DNA of 64,000 nt from a virus. The stretch spans positions 16,862 to 80,861 of the IMG/VR virus record IMGVR_UViG_3300009181_000055; one strand, given 5' to 3'. How positions within the stretch are numbered: position 1 is the first letter of the stretch; every line of letters starts with the position of its first letter. Position numbers and translations under genes: made by a program. The notes beneath the pieces were generated by a model, which saw only the letters and a program-made list of their open reading frames with translations, was not told the DNA's origin and did no database searches. Positions 43,701 through 51,061 of the stretch are shown here, piece by piece.

Positions 43701-45354
43701 TTCAACATATGCTCCTGTATTTCCATACACCGGAAATGCTATTATAACTGGTAGTTTAGTCGTAACAGGTTCAATAAGAGCATTAGTTACCGGAAGTGAT
43801 TTTGTAAACATTGGAAATGCTGTAACTGCATCACAAAGATTAGTTAGGATAGGTCAAGATACAGCGTGGATTGATATTGGTTCACAATCAGGAAGTACAG
43901 CTAGGGCAGCTATTTATTTAAATACAACAACTCCTGACACGACTAATTATTCTTTATCAGCACATCAAACAGTAGGTAATACTTATTTGAATGGCAAGTC
44001 TGGAATACAATTATTAATTAATGGTAATATTTTACATACGTTTGATATTAATACTGTAACTTTTGCACCTACATTAAAAAATGGAGGTTCAAATACTCCA
44101 TTTACTTTTACTTGCGGTGCAGACTTAAATCAAGTAGCAAGTACAAATGCGCCTTATTTTAAAATTACAGGGTCTACTAAAACATTTTTAACAGGGACTT
44201 TAACTACTCAATACTTCAATTACTTTAGTTCTAATACACTTGCTTTTACTGGTGCTAGTACTGCTACAAATGTTTACGGTTTATACGTAGAAGCAGCAAC
44301 AGCAGGAACTAATGCAACAATTACTAATAACTATGCTGCTGGATTTAGTGGCAGTGTTCGAATACTAAATGGAAATTTAACTGTAACAGGAAGTGTAAAT
44401 GCTTCTTCATTTACAGGATCATTATTTGGAACTTCTAGTTGGGCTACTAATGCAACTTTAGCGTCTACGGCTTCGTATGTAGCTGGAGCTAATGTAGTTG
44501 GAGCTGTAACTGATTCAAATGGATTAGGTGGATTAAACGCTGGGTCTTATGCTTTAACTTCTTCATTAACTAACTACGCGTTATCGACGTCGACGACAGG
44601 ATTTGCAACAACAGGTTCGAATACCTTTGCAGGAAATCAAAGTGTAACAGGAAATGTAAATATTACAGGATCTTTATCTATACTAGGAACTATCAATGCA
44701 GACACGGGAGGAATTACCGGATCTTTCAAAGGTGATGGTACTGGCTTAACAGGAATTACTGCTGCTTTCCCGAATACAAGTGTATCAGATTTAACATCTT
44801 CAGATCAATTTTATATCAATGACGGAGCTAGCAAATACATTACCTATGGTGATTTACTAACAGACTTAGCTGGTACTAATTTAGTTGTCGAGTCCACAGA
44901 CAGCTTAGCTTTATCTAGCAATGTTACTGGATTGAACTCTGTAGTAAGTACAACTTTATCTGGGTCTTATGTTGAAGCTTCGACGTATACAAATATTGGA
45001 AATGTTTCTAAGACATTTGCAAATGAAGGAACGTTTGCTCCAGGCACTAATTCAGTTATTACAGCCGACTTCTCCGCATATACTCATCATGCAATTTTTG
45101 TAAAATATGTGTTATGGAGTATTGGCCCACCGGTAATGCAAAATTATGCAAATATGAGAGCGGGTACTCTTATGGCAGTAAGAAATAACGCTGGATCTTC
45201 TTTTAATATAACAGATACAAAATCTCAAGACATTGGAGATACTTCGACAATCGGTTTTACAATAACTGCGTCTGCTACTAACACTGAAATTATAATGGAT
45301 ACTAGTGCGGTATCTACAAATACTGTTATCAAATTTGAATACACTCTTCTTTAA
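40789..45354 (+). CDS. Giant repeat-rich tail fibre / neck fibre protein
   Basis: At 1521 residues this is the largest gene here. It is built from two repeat types: heptad-like TASYA/ASYV units (for example QTASYVFQAVSASYATTASY) and short GNAIITGSLIITGS strand units that alternate along the chain. A longer module, NVYGLYVEA-TAGTNATITNNY, occurs three times (near 42760, 43317 and 44270). The last 200 residues (from FPNTSVSDLTSSDQFYINDG) are non-repetitive and probably form the receptor-binding tip. The base is predicted at the N-terminus, SVASASYAQTASFAL. A host-recognition fibre or neck whisker is inferred. No enzyme motif is visible. Confidence 0.75.
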   Translation: MSLIAGRQISGSVASASYAQTASFALNSSGITIDTGSFAITGSNTFNGNQTINGRTIITGSLQVTGSVNIPSITGSLQGTSSYATQAISSSFAATASYVVLTQTASYAQNAQTASYVFQAVSASYATTASYVANASSFPYTGNAIITGSLIITGSTISTLGFTGSLFGTSTTASYVQQAVSSSFATSANTASYVTTAQTASYVLQAVSASYALTASYAVNASSTPTFPYSGSAIITGSLLISGSGLTVIGNQIISGSITFASGARITSTYYGNAYPGYIDIVAGAPGGFVELLSYNQSSSVNVDDFSVYITTNSSSLFNLWEFKNNGRLVAPRGIEATSFTGSLQGTASYTNQSLSSSYALTASLAPNYVLTIATSSMSVATASYVLQAVSSSYSTTSSYALQALTASYASTYAPVFPFTGSAIISGSLVVTGSIFSPLVNGASTASGTLTLASTSNATKGKILFGTSAYDEVNNRLGLGTTSPAFDFDLIKSVPASYVGANIQNTNATGYSFIEVLGDNNTTYSSLNAFNTAGGVGTFYDNNTAGVATNSPTLSFLTNENATGGWVLTAGGYGSGSEKARFTINATSFKQAVTASGAITQFTFTNAANTNQTLSTNIPNFKITGANKQWATGTLATQYFNYFSANTVSFVGASTATNVYGLYVEASTAGTNATITNNYGMGINGGLILTPIASQTGLVINGQTNSATGITLFKIINSAGYTAFTIDDSNLIAKFYGGGGIANASISSTADATVGIGQATKQISFITDSAVRFKVTGATSSGAVPRFLFTPANQTGITASTETPTLQQDSSTQTYATGAVTNHRDWWLKTTTLAAAAASTFTNVYGLYVEAPTAGTNATITNNYAAGFSGSVQILTGGLNVTGSLNVTGGITGSLLGTASFITGSIFTNGNLALSASNSQTASYVFQAVSASYATTASYYSGSVISASYAISSSQSQNSISASYSITASYASTYAPVFPYTGNAIITGSLVVTGSIRALVTGSDFVNIGNAVTASQRLVRIGQDTAWIDIGSQSGSTARAAIYLNTTTPDTTNYSLSAHQTVGNTYLNGKSGIQLLINGNILHTFDINTVTFAPTLKNGGSNTPFTFTCGADLNQVASTNAPYFKITGSTKTFLTGTLTTQYFNYFSSNTLAFTGASTATNVYGLYVEAATAGTNATITNNYAAGFSGSVRILNGNLTVTGSVNASSFTGSLFGTSSWATNATLASTASYVAGANVVGAVTDSNGLGGLNAGSYALTSSLTNYALSTSTTGFATTGSNTFAGNQSVTGNVNITGSLSILGTINADTGGITGSFKGDGTGLTGITAAFPNTSVSDLTSSDQFYINDGASKYITYGDLLTDLAGTNLVVESTDSLALSSNVTGLNSVVSTTLSGSYVEASTYTNIGNVSKTFANEGTFAPGTNSVITADFSAYTHHAIFVKYVLWSIGPPVMQNYANMRAGTLMAVRNNAGSSFNITDTKSQDIGDTSTIGFTITASATNTEIIMDTSAVSTNTVIKFEYTLL
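41128..41181 (+). repeat. 54-base direct repeat in the fibre gene, copy 1
   Basis: Identical to 43552-43605 in the same frame, encoding ASYVFQAVSASYATTASY. Exact identity over 54 bases, where synonymous changes would be free, points to recent duplication or gene conversion. Confidence 0.9.
43552..43605 (+). repeat. 54-base direct repeat in the fibre gene, copy 2
   Basis: Second copy of the 41128-41181 repeat. Another near-identical segment of about 40 bases, encoding TASYASTYAPVFP, is shared by about 42003-42043 and 43686-43726. Confidence 0.9.
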
Positions 45355-45376
45355 TATTATATTTACAAAAAAAAAC

Positions 45377-45586
45377 ATGAAAACACTAATTTATTTTAAC
45401 AAACCTGACTGCCCAACAAATATTGGTATCAGTCAACTTACAGATGACGTACAAACTTTCTTAGCTGAAAGAGCTGACATTTTAATTAACCCAATTATAG
45501 TAGGTAATATCCTTGAATTTGAAATTGCAGAAGGCGTAAAAGGCTATGCTGTTATGACTGAAACTCCTGAAAACTTTGAAAACTAA
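45377..45586 (+). CDS. Small protein downstream of the fibre gene
   Basis: The start is ATG 45377 after an A8 run; an in-frame TTG/ATG further upstream overlaps the fibre gene end and is rejected. The 69-residue product (MKTLIYFNKPDCPTNIGISQ..., ending TPENFEN) is an alpha/beta-like small protein with no recognised family. It lies three small genes before the sheath, coupled to the next gene by TAATG. Small proteins right after a fibre gene often assist fibre assembly, but nothing in the sequence shows this directly. Confidence 0.5.
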   Translation: MKTLIYFNKPDCPTNIGISQLTDDVQTFLAERADILINPIIVGNILEFEIAEGVKGYAVMTETPENFEN

Positions 45587-45777
45587 TGAAACCAGATAAC
45601 ATAGAAGTTGCTAATGAAGTTGCAACGGAAAAAACAATTGAAGACTATTCAATAATTGAATTAAAGGCTATAGTTTATGATTCATTAGCAATCATTGAAC
45701 AAAACCAAGCTAACATTAAATTTATTAACGAGGAATTATCTAAAAGAAGTGCTAGAAACTTTAATACAACCAGTTAG
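45586..45777 (+). CDS. Small helical protein
   Basis: The 63-residue protein contains one strong helix, YSIIELKAIVYDSLAIIEQN then QANIKFINEELSKRS, a pattern I recognise from short coiled-coil proteins in phages of Bacteroidetes. A +1-frame continuation with protein-like sequence overlaps its end (see 45749). If a frameshift joined them the product would be about 97 residues. Function unknown. Confidence 0.45.
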   Translation: MKPDNIEVANEVATEKTIEDYSIIELKAIVYDSLAIIEQNQANIKFINEELSKRSARNFNTTS

Positions 45778-45853
45778 AAAATTAGTTGATGAACAAAAAA
45801 CATATGTTCAATGGGAAGGTACAACCTATTCTGTCAGGAGAAGATTGGTTTAG
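45749..45853 (+). CDS. Possible short frame following the 63-residue gene
   Basis: A GTG at 45749 opens a 34-codon frame, VLETLIQPVRKLVDEQKTYV then QWEGTTYSVRRRLV, overlapping the previous gene by 29 bases in the +1 frame. The sequence looks protein-like (a helix then a WEGTTYSV strand pair). It may be a separate small gene or a frameshift extension. Confidence 0.3.
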   Translation: MLETLIQPVRKLVDEQKTYVQWEGTTYSVRRRLV

Positions 45854-45944
45854 AACAATAAATTTTTCAGTCATAGTCAATGTTTGAAATGGTTATACTA
45901 TAATTATATTAAATATATAATATATTAATAAATAATATTAATTA

Positions 45945-45970
45945 TAATATATAATATATAATATATAATA
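45945..45970 (+). repeat. Period-7 AT repeat (TAATATA)
   Basis: TAATATA repeated three times plus a partial copy, inside an almost pure A/T stretch (about 45895-45985) before the gene at 45987. The gap 45854-45986 otherwise holds nothing recognisable. Confidence 0.7.
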
Positions 45971-45986
45971 ATAATATAAATTAGTT

Positions 45987-46262
45987 ATGGCAAATCCAAT
46001 CAAAATATCTCCAGAAGAGATTCAGGCTATCAATAGTCTTCAAACCAAATATGCTGATATCACAGCTAAATTAGGTCAGTTAAAAATAGAACAAATTCTA
46101 TTAAATTCTCAAGTTAATCGTTTAGCTCAGTTAGAGCAAACATTTTCAAATGATTATTTAACTATTCAAACAGAAGAAATTAAATTTGCAGAAGATGTTA
46201 CTAAAAAATATGGCCAAGGTGAAATTAACATTGAAACTGGTGAGTTTACGCCATCTGTTTGA
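45987..46262 (+). CDS. Small coiled-coil protein
   Basis: This 91-residue protein is one helix-rich coiled coil (AINSLQTKYADITAKLGQLK, ILLNSQVNRLAQLEQTF) with a short C-terminal tail (KYGQGEINIETGEFTPSV). I know near-identical architecture from small proteins encoded next to the sheath gene of T4-like phages; no function is established. An AT-rich repeat precedes it and a promoter-like motif follows. Confidence 0.5.
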   Translation: MANPIKISPEEIQAINSLQTKYADITAKLGQLKIEQILLNSQVNRLAQLEQTFSNDYLTIQTEEIKFAEDVTKKYGQGEINIETGEFTPSV

Positions 46263-46274
46263 GTCAACTAAATC

Positions 46275-46283
46275 ATATTTATA
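46275..46283 (+). promoter_or_regulatory. Late-promoter-like motif ATATTTATA
   Basis: ATATTTATA (preceded by TC) 42 bases before the sheath ATG at 46326, a longer leader than most other copies. Confidence 0.4.
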
Positions 46284-46325
46284 AGTAGATAAAAATCTTT
46301 AACAATCAATTAATCATAAATTACA

Positions 46326-48770
46326 ATGGCAGAAAAAATCGTTAGCCCCGGTGTGTTTACTGAAGAAAAAGATTTGTCTTTCTTACCTCAAGGTATTGCC
46401 AATATTGGCGCAGCATTTATTGGTCCGACAATTAAAGGACCGGCAATGGTGCCAATTTCAGTAACATCCTATGGAGAGTTTGTGCAAATTTTCGGAGACA
46501 CAAATCCAAACTTATACTTACCTTACACCGCTAAGGAGTATTTAAACAATTCAGGACAATTAACAGTTGTTCGAACATTACATGATGACGGATATAGCTT
46601 AGCTAATCCAATTGCAGTAGTAGCTACAGGATCGTTCGGAAGTAGACAAATTGCTTTACTTCACCCTTCTCAAGTGTTATCTGAAACAGATGCATTTTAT
46701 GATGCAACGACAAACTTGTTTCATCAATCAGTAGTAACCGCTAATACTAGTGGATCGTTTGTAATTCAAATTTCAGGATCTTATACAGTAGACACCGCTG
46801 CATTCCCTAATGCAAAAGGACCTTCAAGTGCTATTTATAGCGCTTCATTGTCTAGCTTAAGCGCAAACTATATGTCTAAGGTATTTAGTAAGCAAGCTAA
46901 TGTATCATCCACTCCGGCTTATTTATATACATTCTTTGGAACAGCAGCATCTGCTTCGCTAGCAGCTGACCCGGCTTGTACAATAACATTGCAATCAGGT
47001 TCATTTAATTTCTCTGATGCTTATTTAGAAGCTCAAACTCCATATATCATTTCACAAAAAGTAAATGGAGTAAGTCAAAATCTATTTAAACTTCATACAC
47101 ACGCTGACGGAGTTCACGCTAATTATGAAACTAAAGTTGCAATTTCAAACATCAAAGCAGCAGGTACAGTAGCAGGTTCAGAATATGGATCATTTACCGT
47201 AACTATTCGTGCAGTTGATCAAACTAAATTAACAGCAGTAGGCTCTCCATATAGCACTCAAGATTCAGATGTTCGTGCTAATGTATTAGAATCTTTTGAC
47301 AATGTAAATTTAGACCCTAATTCAACTAGATTCATTTCTAGAGTAATTGGTGACCGTTATTTAACTTTTGAATCTGGAAAGGTTATAGCTAATGGCGATT
47401 ATCCAAGTAAATCTAAATACGTGTATGTAGAAGTCGACGACAACGTATCTAAAGGTGTTTATTCTGTAGAGTTAGTTCCTTTCGGATTTGCTGCTTTATA
47501 TAATCCAACTCCTTCAGCATTTACAAATGTACCAACTGCTAGCTTCGTAGCTGCTCAGACTATAAATGGTACTTACAATAAACGTAAATTCTTTGGATTT
47601 GATTATGATTTTGCTGGAACAGATAATATTAATTATTTAAAACCAACTCCTAAGACAAGCGCAACTACAGGATCCAATGCTAATTTCTTATTAACCAATT
47701 TCAATCAAGAAGCTGGAGCAAGCTACCCAACAGCAGCTGCACCTTATTCTGGTTCAATTGACTTAACGACTAATACCGTAATTGATTCTCGTAAATTTAT
47801 TGTTCCTTTTCAAGGAGGTGCAGATGGTGTTCAGCCTAATCGTAGAATTTTAGTAGGAGCTGATATCGTAGCTGCAAATACTCAAGGATATGATTTGCGT
47901 TCTAATACAGCCAAAGATTATTCAGTGTATAAAAATGCTATTGATGCTGTTTCCAATCCTGACGAATTAGATATTAATATGTTAATTCTTCCAGGTGTTA
48001 TTCAGCAATATCACTCAGCCGTAATTGACTACGCTGCTAATATGTGTTTAGACAGAGGAGATACTTTCTTTGTATTTGACGCTGCAGGTTTAACTGCTAA
48101 TATTGCAACTGTAACAGGAGAGGTAGACACTTTTGATAACAATTATGCTGCTACTTACTATCCATGGGTTAAAATCCTAGACGCTGGTATTAATAAGCCA
48201 GTATGGGTTCCACCAAGTGTTGTTATTCCGGGTGTGTTAGCATTTAATGATAGGGTAGCTGCTGAATGGTATGCACCTGCAGGTTTAAATCGTGGTGGTT
48301 TAACTTCTGTAATAGACGCTTATACTCGTTTAACTCACGCTGAAAGAGATGAATTATATGAAGGCCGTGTTAATCCTATTGCTACTTTCCCTGGTCAAGG
48401 TGTTTGTGTATGGGGTCAGAAAACACTTCAAGCTAAGCCGTCTGCTTTGGATAGAATCAATGTAAGACGTTTATTAATTGCAGTTAAGAAATACATTGCA
48501 TCAGCAACTAAGTATTTAGTATTTGAACAAAATACCGCTGCAACTCGTAACCGTTTCTTAAATATTTGTAATCCATATTTAGAATCAGTACAACAACGTC
48601 AAGGTTTATATTCTTTCCGTGTTGTAATGGATGAGTCAAATAACACTCCAGATGTAATTGATCGTAACATTATGTATGGTCAAATCTTTTTGCAACCTGC
48701 CAAGACCGCTGAATTCATTATTATTGACTTCAACATTTTACCGACAGGCGCTGCATTCCCAGGAGCGTAA
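46326..48770 (+). CDS. 18: Tail sheath protein (T4 gp18 type)
   Basis: The sheath contracts to drive the tube into the host. The 814-residue protein opens VSPGVFTEEKDLSFLPQGI and GAAFIGPTIKGPAMVPI, hallmarks of the family. Its C-terminal domain has RLLIAVKKYIASATKYLVFE near 715 and PDVIDRNIMYGQIFLQPAKT near 780, the region that links subunits between rings. T4 gp18 is 659 residues, so the middle (about 120-400, Ser/Thr-rich with repeated strands) is a longer outward-facing insertion. A bidirectional terminator follows, separating it from the convergent endonuclease gene. Confidence 0.92.
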   Translation: MAEKIVSPGVFTEEKDLSFLPQGIANIGAAFIGPTIKGPAMVPISVTSYGEFVQIFGDTNPNLYLPYTAKEYLNNSGQLTVVRTLHDDGYSLANPIAVVATGSFGSRQIALLHPSQVLSETDAFYDATTNLFHQSVVTANTSGSFVIQISGSYTVDTAAFPNAKGPSSAIYSASLSSLSANYMSKVFSKQANVSSTPAYLYTFFGTAASASLAADPACTITLQSGSFNFSDAYLEAQTPYIISQKVNGVSQNLFKLHTHADGVHANYETKVAISNIKAAGTVAGSEYGSFTVTIRAVDQTKLTAVGSPYSTQDSDVRANVLESFDNVNLDPNSTRFISRVIGDRYLTFESGKVIANGDYPSKSKYVYVEVDDNVSKGVYSVELVPFGFAALYNPTPSAFTNVPTASFVAAQTINGTYNKRKFFGFDYDFAGTDNINYLKPTPKTSATTGSNANFLLTNFNQEAGASYPTAAAPYSGSIDLTTNTVIDSRKFIVPFQGGADGVQPNRRILVGADIVAANTQGYDLRSNTAKDYSVYKNAIDAVSNPDELDINMLILPGVIQQYHSAVIDYAANMCLDRGDTFFVFDAAGLTANIATVTGEVDTFDNNYAATYYPWVKILDAGINKPVWVPPSVVIPGVLAFNDRVAAEWYAPAGLNRGGLTSVIDAYTRLTHAERDELYEGRVNPIATFPGQGVCVWGQKTLQAKPSALDRINVRRLLIAVKKYIASATKYLVFEQNTAATRNRFLNICNPYLESVQQRQGLYSFRVVMDESNNTPDVIDRNIMYGQIFLQPAKTAEFIIIDFNILPTGAAFPGA

Positions 48771-48785
48771 TAAATTATTTTTATA

Positions 48786-48817
48786 GAAAAAGCCTCAAGA
48801 AATTGGGGCTTTTCTTT
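48786..48817 (+). terminator. Bidirectional terminator between sheath and endonuclease genes
   Basis: GAAAAAGCCTC (48786-48796) pairs with GGGGCTTTTC (48805-48814) with one bulged A and one G-T pair, followed by T-rich sequence. The A run on the left gives a T run for the minus-strand gene arriving from the right. Confidence 0.7.
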
Positions 48818-48834
48818 TGGTTTTACGATAGTAT

Positions 48835-48843
48835 ATATTTATA
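48835..48843 (+). promoter_or_regulatory. Late-promoter-like motif ATATTTATA without an adjacent + strand gene
   Basis: ATATTTATA on the + strand, followed not by a + gene but by the 3' end of the minus-strand endonuclease gene. It may be the original promoter of the tail tube gene, now 1.6 kb away. The stretch 48844-48911 holds nothing else I recognise. Confidence 0.35.
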
Positions 48844-48911
48844 TTAAAACAAATAGATTGACTGAATACGTTGATGTGTGTAGGTGTTACTGCCAATATA
48901 ATTGATAACTT

Positions 48912-50354
48912 TTAAGGAGTATATAAAAATTTATAATTACCACAGTCCCAATACCGATCATATCCATTAATCAACATATTTTCATACTCAGTTATTGTAT
49001 TATCAAATATTGCAATTTTACTTTGTAATTTATGTTTTTGAAATAGCTCCCGTGAGTATACATTAGCTCCTTTAAAGTAAAAATAATTAGATGAAGTAAC
49101 GCCTATTAATTTAAAATTACTTTTAAAATAGGCATTTCCATTGCTTATTGCCCTATCGCAATAAGTAAATATATTTTTTGGATTATACGTTTTAATAAAA
49201 TACGATAGTAATTTAGAAAAGCCACCAACTATGGTGCAATTCAATTCTGAAGCAAATCTTATAAGCTCCCACTCATATTGTTTAGTATAACGAGCTCTTC
49301 CTAAAGTACATACAGCAACTAAATTGTCATTGTAATACAATCCTAAATTCACTCTGGAATTACACGAACCCTGTAAATGAGTTTTATTTAAAAAATCATT
49401 TTTAACTTTTGATTTAATTTCTTTAACGACACATTTTCTTGCCGGGATAGTAGTATTACACTTAAGCTTGGTAGATATAATTGATTTAACAATGTCTTGC
49501 TTTTGATGCCATTGATAGTCAAATATATGTATCAATGAATAACCTGCGGATATAGACTGTTTAGTCTTGTTTAAATGATATTTTTTGCTATTTAATTTAC
49601 TTTCTGAATGCCAATACAATCCATTATACTCAATAGCTATATTATATTCAGGTAGCACAATATCTAATTCTTTTCCTGATAATATTGTACGATCATTTTC
49701 AATAATTACGCAGTTAGGGGCTAGAGATCGTATATACTCTATTAATTCTTTTTCTCCTTTTGATTGAGTTACTGCTTGAGTAGGAATACATACTCGGCAT
49801 ATTGGAATAATGCCATTGTCAATTGATGAATGAAAAACATTAAAGCATTCATTGCACTGAAATGAATATTGAGTATTATCAACTCCATTATACTCTAATT
49901 CAGTAAACATAGGAACGACATGTTTCCATTTTATTAATATGTCATTGTATTTAGTTATCATTCGTTTCACCGGACCGTTGTAAGTAGCACTTCCATATTT
50001 TTTCAATTTAGTTGCATGTACTTTATCTAAATTATTGAAATTTTCATTTCCATATTTTTTCAATTTAGTTTGTTTAGATTTAGATAAAATGTCATTGCTA
50101 CACAATGCATGCTCAACTCCATATTTCAAAGTCATTGTTAATTTATGTTTCTTCTGAATGTCTTTGTGAGTCATAGGATGTCCTTTTGCATCCCATATTA
50201 GTTGTAAAGCATCGCGTTGTTTTTGTTTAACTTTGGGGTCTGCATTTGCACATTTTTTACTGCAATATTGTTTATTCCATGATGGTAAATGCTCAAAATG
50301 CACATCACACATTTTGCATTTTTTCAATTGTCTTTGTTGTTTAGGTCTAGGCAT
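48912..50354 (-). CDS. Free-standing homing endonuclease, Vsr/PDDEXK-like
   Basis: The only minus-strand gene, inserted between sheath and tube. The 480-residue protein has an N-terminal zinc finger (CKMCDVHFEHL, YCSKKC) and repeated KLKKYG DNA-binding motifs (residues 80-115). A second Cys pair group follows (FQCNECF, CRVC), then a nuclease core at about 225-285: GKELDIVLPEYNIAIEYNGL, YWHSE and SLIHIFDYQW. This fits the EDxHD/Vsr-like family of phage and metagenome homing endonucleases, often found beside split inteins. The C-terminal 190 residues are unassigned. It has its own promoter-like motif on the minus strand. Confidence 0.75.
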   Translation of the reverse strand: MPRPKQQRQLKKCKMCDVHFEHLPSWNKQYCSKKCANADPKVKQKQRDALQLIWDAKGHPMTHKDIQKKHKLTMTLKYGVEHALCSNDILSKSKQTKLKKYGNENFNNLDKVHATKLKKYGSATYNGPVKRMITKYNDILIKWKHVVPMFTELEYNGVDNTQYSFQCNECFNVFHSSIDNGIIPICRVCIPTQAVTQSKGEKELIEYIRSLAPNCVIIENDRTILSGKELDIVLPEYNIAIEYNGLYWHSESKLNSKKYHLNKTKQSISAGYSLIHIFDYQWHQKQDIVKSIISTKLKCNTTIPARKCVVKEIKSKVKNDFLNKTHLQGSCNSRVNLGLYYNDNLVAVCTLGRARYTKQYEWELIRFASELNCTIVGGFSKLLSYFIKTYNPKNIFTYCDRAISNGNAYFKSNFKLIGVTSSNYFYFKGANVYSRELFQKHKLQSKIAIFDNTITEYENMLINGYDRYWDCGNYKFLYTP

Positions 50355-50380
50355 ATTTTCTACGTAGGGTTCAATTCCTA

Positions 50381-50390
50381 TAATAAATAT
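50381..50390 (-). promoter_or_regulatory. Late-promoter-like motif on the minus strand
   Basis: Read on the minus strand this is ATATTTATTA, 26 bases before the endonuclease ATG. It is the same motif in the same orientation relative to its gene as on the + strand. The remaining gap to 50485 holds no gene. Confidence 0.5.
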
Positions 50391-50485
50391 ATAAATCTTT
50401 TACAAACCATTATACTTTTAAAAGAAAATAAATACAAATGGTAGTTATTATTGAAAGAAATATTAATCTTTAAATTTAAAATAAA

Positions 50486-50974
50486 ATGGCTGAATTATTA
50501 GACCCAACCGAAATAATGTTTACCGCTTTTGAACCAAAAGTAGCAAACCGTTTCATTATGTATATTGAAGGTATCCCTGCATACTTAATCAAAGCGACAA
50601 ATCGTCCTGGAATCGCTTTCGGTGATGTGGTAATAGAGCATATCAACGTAGAAAGAAAATTAAAAGGTAAAGGTCGTTGGAACGATGTATCTATTACTTT
50701 ATATGATCCAGTAGTTCCGTCAGCAGCTCAAGCTGTAATGGAATGGGTTCGTTTATCTCATGAGTCTGTAACTGGTCGTGATGGTTATTCTGACTTTTAC
50801 AAGAAAGACATTACTTTCAATGCTTTAGGACCTGTAGGTGATAAAGTTGAAGAATGGACTTTAAAAGGTGCATTTATCGGAGACGCTAACTTTGGTGACT
50901 TTGATTGGGGAACAGAAGATGCAATCAATATTCAATTGACATTGAAATATGATTATGCAATTTTGCAATTTTGA
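50486..50974 (+). CDS. 19: Tail tube protein (T4 gp19 type)
   Basis: The 162-residue protein matches T4 gp19 (163 residues), the inner tail tube subunit. Diagnostic segments are ANRFIMYIEGIPAYLIKATN near residue 20, FGDVVIEHINVERKLKGKGR near 45 and WNDVSITLYDPVVPSAAQAV near 66, followed by a C-terminal LKGAFIGDANFGDFDW. GGT and CGT codons are frequent, as in other abundant virion proteins. Unusually it is flanked on both sides by homing-endonuclease genes, and no promoter-like motif lies directly upstream. Confidence 0.92.
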   Translation: MAELLDPTEIMFTAFEPKVANRFIMYIEGIPAYLIKATNRPGIAFGDVVIEHINVERKLKGKGRWNDVSITLYDPVVPSAAQAVMEWVRLSHESVTGRDGYSDFYKKDITFNALGPVGDKVEEWTLKGAFIGDANFGDFDWGTEDAINIQLTLKYDYAILQF

Positions 50975-51026
50975 TTTTTATCAAATAATTGTAAAAATAC
51001 TTTATCAAATTTAATAGTTACAAAAG

Positions 51027-51061
51027 AATTCCTTATATTTATTTATATAAGGAATTTTTTT
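51027..51061 (+). terminator. 12-bp hairpin with T run before the endonuclease start
   Basis: AATTCCTTATAT (51027-51038) pairs perfectly with ATATAAGGAATT (51045-51056), six-base loop, then T residues up to base 51061; ATG follows at once. It could both end tube transcription and mask the start of the next gene. The promoter-like motif lies inside it. Confidence 0.75.
51035..51043 (+). promoter_or_regulatory. Late-promoter-like motif inside the hairpin
   Basis: ATATTTATT covering the loop and upper 5' stem, 18 bases before the ATG at 51062. Transcripts starting downstream of it would not form the hairpin. Confidence 0.45.

Noticed and set aside
40789-45354. CRISPR array or diversity-generating retroelement
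   Set aside because: The repeats are in-frame coding units without unique spacers of fixed length, and no reverse transcriptase, template repeat or cas gene is visible in the window.
45305-45376. Longer N-terminus for the 69-residue protein
   Set aside because: It would overlap the end of the fibre gene and add a hydrophobic stretch that is an antisense-like artefact of T-rich DNA; ATG 45377 follows a normal A-rich leader.
48844-48911. Small RNA from the orphan motif at 48835
   Set aside because: Nothing beyond the motif supports it: no stable hairpin, no terminator before the endonuclease gene, so I did not list it as an RNA gene.
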